This document shows positions 61,878 to 64,000 of a DNA stretch of 64,000 nt, one piece after another. The position numbers were made by a program, and so were the translations under genes. A model generated the notes under the pieces. The model ran no database searches, had not been told where the DNA came from, and saw nothing but the letters and a program-made list of their open reading frames with translations. Each line of letters opens with the position of its first letter. Positions within the stretch are counted from its first letter, which is position 1. Source of the DNA: CAYXDO01 sp964463485 (GTDB lineage Bacteria > Myxococcota > Kuafuiibacteriia > Kuafuiibacteriales > Kuafuiibacteriaceae); the NCBI GenBank assembly GCA_964463485.1, contig CAYXDO010000023.1, positions 1 through 64,000 on the forward strand, in the 5' to 3' direction.

Positions 61878-62124
61878 GCATATAGCTGTATTCCTGGTGC
61901 ATCGCGGTGTCAATCTCCCCTATGCCAGCGATCAACTCAGCGCCATCGCGACGAGGAGCGATCGAACGGGTCGGGGGCTCGGGAGCTTCTCAGGGCGCGT
62001 CGAGAAGAGATCGTTCCGGATGGGCGGCACGCGCGAGGCCGCTAATGAATCTACCTCCGCCAAATAGGCTGACTTCGCCGGGATTCGTGAGCGTGAACCG
62101 CTTCGCAAGCCTCACTCTTCGCCT

Positions 62125-63954
62125 TTACTTGGACCGATCGATCCATGCTCGAACTCTGTCGGTCAGCGTTGGTAGGGGCACCGCCCCAGTCTCGAGCACT
62201 CGGTCGTGGAAAGCTCTCAGATCGAACTTTGGACCGAGCTCGGCCTTGGCGAGCTCGCGGAGGCGCAGGATCTCGAGCTGCCCGACTTTGTAAGCGAGCG
62301 CCTGACCCGGCCAGGTCACGTAACGCTCGACCTCGTTGACGACGTTGTTTTCCGCGAGCGCGGTGTGGGCGAGCATGAACTCCACGGCCTGCTTGCGCGT
62401 CCACCCTTTGGCGTGGATGCCGGTGTCGACGACGAGCCGAGCGGCTCGCCAGGCCTCGTATGAGTACATGCCGATCCGATCGACCGGGGTCGAATACAAA
62501 CCCATCTCGTCGGCCAGACGCTCGGCGTACAGGCCCCAGCCCTCCACGTAGGCATCGAGCCCATAGTGGCGCCTAAACGCCGGGAGATCGGATCTCTCCT
62601 GCGCGATGGCGATTTGCAAGTGATGCCCAGGGATCGACTCGTGATAGGCCAGGGCTTCGGCTTCGTACCGAGTCCGGGTCGCGGGTGCGTAGACGTTGAT
62701 GAAATACTCACCCGGCTTGGACCCATCGGGGACCGGCTGGCGATAATAAGCCACGGTCGTGAACGGCGCCTCATAGTCGGGAATTCGAGTCACGACACAA
62801 TCGGCTTTCGGAAGAATCCCAAAAACCTCCGGAATTTTCGCGCGGGCCCGGTCGAGGCTGGTCTTGGCCTTGGCCTCCACCTCGTCGCTCGTCCGAAAAT
62901 ACAAGCTCGGATCCGAGCGGAGCTTGGCCAAAGTCTCTGGCAGAGTGCTCACGCCTAGGGCCTCTTTGCCGAGCCGTTCGATCTCCCGATCGAGACGGGC
63001 GATCTCGGCGAGTCCGAGCGCGTGAAGCTCCTCGGCCGATCGGTCCGATCCGAGAAATCGTCTGATTTGCGATGCGTAGCAGGCGGCACCATCGGGATTG
63101 CTCGAGACGCCGATCGCGTCCTCGCCCCGCGCCGCTGGAATCAGCTCTTTCTCGAGAAACGCGGCGTAACGCTCGAAGGCCGGTCGGATCTGATTCTTCA
63201 GCGACTCGGCGAGCTTCTCTCGAGTCTGCGGTTCGATCGCGAATCCCTTTGCCTCGGAAGGCTTGGGCTCGAGGGCTGGCGCCATCATCGGCCACTCGGC
63301 GATGGGTTGCGCGAGGGCCTTTTCGAACACCTCGAGCACGAGCTGCGCGGTGCGGCGGTTGGTCAGGAGCCCTCGGGACATGCCGGTCCGGAGGTTCGCG
63401 ATCTCGCCGTCGATGGACTCGGCTACGAGCTCATAGCGAGCCAGGAGGTTCTTTGCGTCGAGCTCCGACTCGACTTGGTGCAAGGTCGGGAGGTAGCTCC
63501 ACTCGGTGACTGGGTTCGACCGCGGAGAGATCGCCCACAGCTCGAGGTCGCAAACGTCACTTCCGCTCTCTCCCGAAAGCCACGCGCGGAACACTTCGAG
63601 CACCAGCGCGTCGTCGCCCTTCACCTCCGAAACCATCGCGTCGGCGCGTTCGAGGAGGTTCTTCCGCACCAAGCGTCGCCGCGCGATGCCGGCGGGGGCG
63701 TTATCTTCGACCCGATCGTCGAAGCGATGAATCCCCAACCGGGTCGCAAACAGCGGTTGGTCGGAGAGTGTGAAGGTCCAGGTGTCCTCCACCAGCTGAC
63801 GGAGCGTTGGGCTCGAGATCCCCACCGAAGTGTCGGGAGGCGGCCAAAGCTCTTTTGTCACACTCGGGCTGGGCTGAACCGAGGCGCAGCCCGGCGAGAG
63901 GGTGAGCAGGGCCGGCGCAGTCGCGCCTAGGAGGGCCCGCGTCCATCGACTCAC
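62125..63954 (-). CDS. DUF885 family lipoprotein, putative zinc peptidase
   Basis: GTG 63954 opens a lipoprotein signal (TRALLGATAPALLTLSPGC), preceded by AAGGAG about 11 bases upstream. The 609 residues match DUF885: the HESIPGHHLQ zinc motif with catalytic Glu, then EGWGLYAERLADEMGLY with the third ligand. DUF885 proteins resemble M3-like or carboxypeptidase-type metallopeptidases; most are untested. It would act in the periplasm or at the outer membrane. Confidence 0.9.
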   Translation of the reverse strand: MSRWTRALLGATAPALLTLSPGCASVQPSPSVTKELWPPPDTSVGISSPTLRQLVEDTWTFTLSDQPLFATRLGIHRFDDRVEDNAPAGIARRRLVRKNLLERADAMVSEVKGDDALVLEVFRAWLSGESGSDVCDLELWAISPRSNPVTEWSYLPTLHQVESELDAKNLLARYELVAESIDGEIANLRTGMSRGLLTNRRTAQLVLEVFEKALAQPIAEWPMMAPALEPKPSEAKGFAIEPQTREKLAESLKNQIRPAFERYAAFLEKELIPAARGEDAIGVSSNPDGAACYASQIRRFLGSDRSAEELHALGLAEIARLDREIERLGKEALGVSTLPETLAKLRSDPSLYFRTSDEVEAKAKTSLDRARAKIPEVFGILPKADCVVTRIPDYEAPFTTVAYYRQPVPDGSKPGEYFINVYAPATRTRYEAEALAYHESIPGHHLQIAIAQERSDLPAFRRHYGLDAYVEGWGLYAERLADEMGLYSTPVDRIGMYSYEAWRAARLVVDTGIHAKGWTRKQAVEFMLAHTALAENNVVNEVERYVTWPGQALAYKVGQLEILRLRELAKAELGPKFDLRAFHDRVLETGAVPLPTLTDRVRAWIDRSK

Positions 63955-64000
63955 CAGACGTCGAGCTCCTTGCGCCTTCGATCGTGCTCTTCGGCGGTCT

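Noticed and set aside
61907..62293. Plus-strand frame next to the antitoxin gene
   Set aside because: It covers the antisense of the DUF885 C-terminus and has no start site or conserved pattern.

Overview
The window looks like a 64 kb piece of a large, GC-rich genome from the phylum Myxococcota (order Polyangiales, Sandaracinus-like is my best guess). The grounds are the high GC, the frequent GTG/TTG starts, the many secreted lipoproteins with Asp-Ala-Gly-rich linkers and Cys-rich DACDG-type fragments, a degraded Uma2-type gene with a GREEGREE tail, and the large share of proteins with no recognised name. A run of exactly 100 N at 4680-4779 marks a scaffold gap inside a tandem repeat. I saw no tRNA, rRNA, CRISPR array, insertion sequence or prophage.

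Layout. 0-8.4 kb: a metallophosphoesterase, dinB, a compact subtilisin-like protein, a receiver protein with a Lys-rich tail, a 17-bp repeat array with the gap, a cell-wall amidase and two proteins ending in Fis-like helix-turn-helix segments. 8.4-16.3 kb: a sugar/amino-sugar region (GH4 glycosidase, GPH transporter, ceramidase-like hydrolase, DegT aminotransferase, Gfo/Idh oxidoreductase, BadF-type kinase). 16.4-20.1 kb: a UshA-like multiheme cytochrome lipoprotein, an MltD-like transglycosylase, and HU with its promoter and terminator. 20.2-28.3 kb: a giant membrane protein and the dnaJ(cbpA-like)-cbpM-clpB chaperone set. 28.4-36.1 kb: lipoproteins, an RTX-like protein and a proB-proA-rsfS operon. 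36.2-39.3 kb: spoVR, a putative metalloprotease and an Uma2 pseudogene.

39.3-46.2 kb holds the most striking locus, a graspetide (omega-ester peptide, microviridin-type) cluster. Two overlapping MvdC/MvdD-type ATP-grasp genes face a 183-residue precursor. The precursor has two Nif11-like domains, the microviridin recognition segment PFFARFL, a poly-Gly site and two cores that fit the TxKYPSDx(D/E)(D/E) pattern. Lipoproteins of unknown function flank it. 46.3-49.4 kb: a GFA-type protein and a MoxR/DUF58 pair. 49.4-51.7 kb: a second RiPP-like unit, in which a membrane-anchored or lipidated protein with four VPLYG motifs sits immediately upstream of a radical SAM/SPASM enzyme, followed by a 57-residue lipoprotein.

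52-58 kb: a probable defence operon, made of a P-loop ATPase translationally coupled to a 1544-residue metallophosphoesterase-NACHT protein. 58-64 kb: a Cys-rich gene remnant, a small lipoprotein, a B12-binding radical SAM enzyme, a VapBC-like toxin-antitoxin pair and a DUF885 lipoprotein peptidase. Bases 1-68 and 63955-64000 hold nothing I can name. All functions are inferred from motifs and layout; no database search was run.
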